In this document: piece by piece, positions 62,200 through 64,000 of the stretch
How positions within the stretch are numbered: the first letter of the stretch is position 1
How the letters are laid out: the number at the start of each line of letters is the position of its first letter
Assembly (NCBI GenBank): GCA_026182355.1
Contig: JAPFBL010000035.1
Coordinates: 2,547,501-2,611,500, forward strand
Length of the DNA stretch: 64,000 nt
Source of the DNA: Hermatobates lingyangjiaoensis
Taxonomy: Eukaryota > Arthropoda > Insecta > Hemiptera > Hermatobatidae
Direction: 5' to 3'
Notes under the pieces: model-generated
Told to the model about the DNA's origin: nothing
The model's input: the letters and a program-made list of their open reading frames with translations, nothing else
Database searches by the model: none
Translations under genes and position numbers: made by a program

Positions 62200-63150
62200 T
62201 ATGAAAACCTGAAGTATAACAGCTTCTTATGGATTTTGTCAGCTAATAAAGGCTCCACTGTTGTACAGTGGACAGTTTTCGGACCCTACCTGCTGTCAGT
62301 TACCTCCATCTGCTCTTTTCTGAGTGCCTTTCTGATCTCAAATCTCTGCTTCGTAACAATGCTCATAATAAGAGTCTCTTATTTGAAGATAGCAACCTAT
62401 TCCTCTCAATCCCATGTCCTATTTTCTAACTGATCTTTAAAGCACACAATCCCTTTGAAATGCTTGTTTTTCTTTCAACTAGAAATCATCTCCAGTTATG
62501 GTTGTCTGCTACCGTTAACCAGTTCCTCCAGTCTCTTCTTCAGTACGAATCCTCCTACTGAAAAGACACCTTCCATATCCTCTACATTCTACATCCTCAA
62601 TAATATTTCTCTTTCACCCACCAACCTTCACTATCCCACAGTCATGTTTATCATGCATGTTTCTTCTCATTATGCGGACATATGTCACGATGACCGTTTG
62701 GATTACCTTCGCAATTTTCTCAAACACAGAACTTTCACTCGTCTTTCCACAAATTTGCTGATTTCTCTGGTCAAATATGTCCTGAACCCAAACATCTCAT
62801 CATTGATGGTGCATGTTGCCTTCAAGCAAAAGGCACCACAATAGACATTACTCTCGTTTCCTCCTTTGCTAATTTATTCATGACCAAATAAGAACAACCT
62901 GTCCTTTCCAATCGTCAATTTCTTCCTCTTCTCCACATTCACTATATTGACGATATCTTCTTCATTTTTACACAGAATTAGACATCTTCTTACATTCCTT
63001 CCAAAAATATTCCCCCTTAGATCTCATTTACTCACCAAGTATCTCTCTATCTCTCTCTCTTTCCTAGGTGTTAATGTCGCTATTCGTGATTGTAGCTTTA
63101 CTACTTCTGTTCACATTAAACATTAGTATTTCAACATCCGTTGTCATCAG
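62200..63150 (+). pseudogene. Penelope-like element reverse transcriptase remnant
   Basis: Plus-strand pieces in order: ILSANKGSTVV (about 62235-62265; the ILPADKGN motif), LRNFLKHRTF and STNLLISLVKYVL (about 62705-62785), CCLQAKGTT with SFANLFMTK after a frame change (about 62814-62888), HYIDDIFFIF (about 62942-62970; the catalytic YIDD) and FLGVNVAIRDCSFTTSVHIK (about 63063-63120). These are the ordered blocks of PLE reverse transcriptases. Several frame shifts and stops separate them, so the copy is inactive. It ends at a palindrome. Confidence 0.82.
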
Positions 63151-63232
63151 GTAGAAGTACACTACTTGATTGGCACTAGCTGCTGATCACTAGTGCCACT
63201 CAAGCAGTGTATGTACTTCTGATGATCTACCA
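63149..63232. repeat. Imperfect palindrome at the end of the PLE RT remnant
   Basis: GGTAGAAGTACACTACTTGA and TGGCACTAG on the left are mirrored by CACTAGTGCCACTCAAGCAG and GTACTTCTGATGATCTACC on the right, with a few gaps. It lies directly after the last readable RT block. Confidence 0.75.
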
Positions 63233-63667
63233 ACAAGTTGCATCTTTCCTTTCGTTCCAACCGCTAGAGGCGTAGTCTCCAGGAGAAAAAGTGAATTGAC
63301 GAAGAGACGACAGTCTACCAAAGAACACATTCGATAGAAGGCCGTAAATTGCTGCCGCGACAGCAGAAAGAAGAAAGAAAACAGAAGAAGATAGAACAAA
63401 GGCCCTTCAAAAATTGACTTAATTTATGAATAGTGAGGAAATAGGTTTTTATGAGAGATACAGTGGCCATGGGCAGGAGGAAGTATTGACGGTATTAACA
63501 TATAGCGGTATAATTTACGTGTAGATTAGTCAAGACTACATTTGTAGACTTGAAGGTTGTTACAATGACGATGGAGAAGAATATAGAAAAAATGCAGAAA
63601 TAAGAGTGGCTCCTCGTTAATATGAAGAGGTGCCACTTCTTATTTTACCATTTCCTATTTTTGTCTT

Positions 63668-63720
63668 CGAGACCAAAGCTACCTCCAGCTTTTATAATGG
63701 AGGTAGCTTTGGGCTTTGGA
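63668..63720. repeat. Hairpin, 13-bp stem
   Basis: CAAAGCTACCTCC and GGAGGTAGCTTTG flank a short AT-rich loop. An imperfect hairpin (GAGTGGCTCCTC against GAAGAGGTGCCACTTC) lies just left at about 63600-63642. Both lie in the right-hand PLE-rich segment. Confidence 0.7.
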
Positions 63721-64000
63721 AGGTGTAACGTATCCTGAAGTTCAAAAAATTCTATAATTGAGAGTGATTCCAACGTCTGAAAAGGTTATGTCACTGAAAG
63801 AGGAGTTATGAGTAAAAAAAACAGAGGTGTAGAAAGTATGAATGTTAATGGAGGATTCCATGCATCTAAAATAGAATGAACATTTAATTTGAAACAGAAA
63901 CAAAAATAGTTATTCGTCGAAAAAGCTCAATCTACATTAGAATTTCTAAATACGCTTATATATTTATTCGTTGTTCCCGACGACTTTGCCGTGATAAATA

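Larger units (their letters stand above)
60307..64000. other. 5' flank or 5'UTR intron of the NWD-type gene
   Basis: No upstream coding exon is visible, and the start codon is fixed by the upstream stop. I could not identify a core promoter: TATA-like strings are everywhere in this AT-rich DNA. From about 62.2 kb the region is a decayed plus-strand PLE followed by a palindrome (63.15 kb) and a hairpin (63.68 kb). Confidence 0.5.

Noticed and set aside
1..64000. CRISPR array, operon, bacterial or phage genes
   Set aside because: No regularly spaced identical repeats; splice sites, SINEs and microsatellites show a nuclear eukaryotic genome.

Overview
This is a eukaryotic, AT-rich, intron-dominated window. 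Exon spacing of 1.6 to 14 kb, canonical GT-AG splice sites, long (TA)n and (TG)n microsatellites, tRNA-derived SINEs and fragments of Penelope-like, Helitron and hAT elements point to a large arthropod genome. Protein similarity of the gene and SINE tails resembling the arthropod CCTAA/TTAGG repeat favour an insect. The order cannot be settled from sequence alone; a hemipteran is my weak guess.

One protein-coding gene fills the window on the minus strand. It encodes the N-terminal part of a NACHT and WD-repeat protein (NWD1/NWD2 type, a STAND-class NTPase). Twelve coding exons can be placed from 60306 down to 469, giving about 731 codons. In order they carry a short leader, a DUF4062-like domain (exons 1-4), a linker (exons 5-7), the NACHT core with Walker A in exon 8 and Walker B in exon 9, and post-NACHT helical regions (exons 10-12). 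An in-frame stop 18 bases upstream of the ATG, with no splice acceptor between, fixes the start. The WD repeats must lie beyond position 1. Every exon junction closes in frame except exon 10 to exon 11, which is flagged.

The remaining ~96% is intron or 5' flank filled with mobile DNA. (1) A tRNA-derived SINE family has at least 16 copies in both orientations, with A and B boxes and a CCTAA-like tail; two copies have exact target-site duplications. (2) A 2.1-kb hAT transposon (40218-42328) with an exact 8-bp duplication is nested in one SINE. (3) A second hAT-like element ends about 60 bp from exon 3. (4) A 1189-bp Helitron remnant (55175-56363) has A/T flanks, a 3' hairpin and a broken helicase C-terminus; there are other Helitron ends at 14.05, 27.39 and 38.0-38.4 kb. 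(5) Penelope-like elements (PLEs) leave a reverse-transcriptase remnant (62.2-63.15 kb), a GIY-YIG endonuclease remnant (52.9 kb) and many short 3' ends with hammerhead-ribozyme-like cores, often followed by (TA)n.

The most unusual signal is a set of large palindromes (10.47-10.61, 18.10-18.22, 22.0-22.19, 49.16-49.36, 51.77-51.87 and 63.15-63.23 kb). Most have arms formed by the PLE hammerhead region and three are followed by a (TA)n run. One has perfect 73-bp arms around a single base. The 49-kb palindrome carries a hammerhead that can be drawn with all parts: CUGANGA core, stem II, GAAA, a self-complementary stem III and a four-pair stem I. This suggests an inverted-copy (snap-back or twin-priming) outcome linked to these ribozyme-bearing ends.
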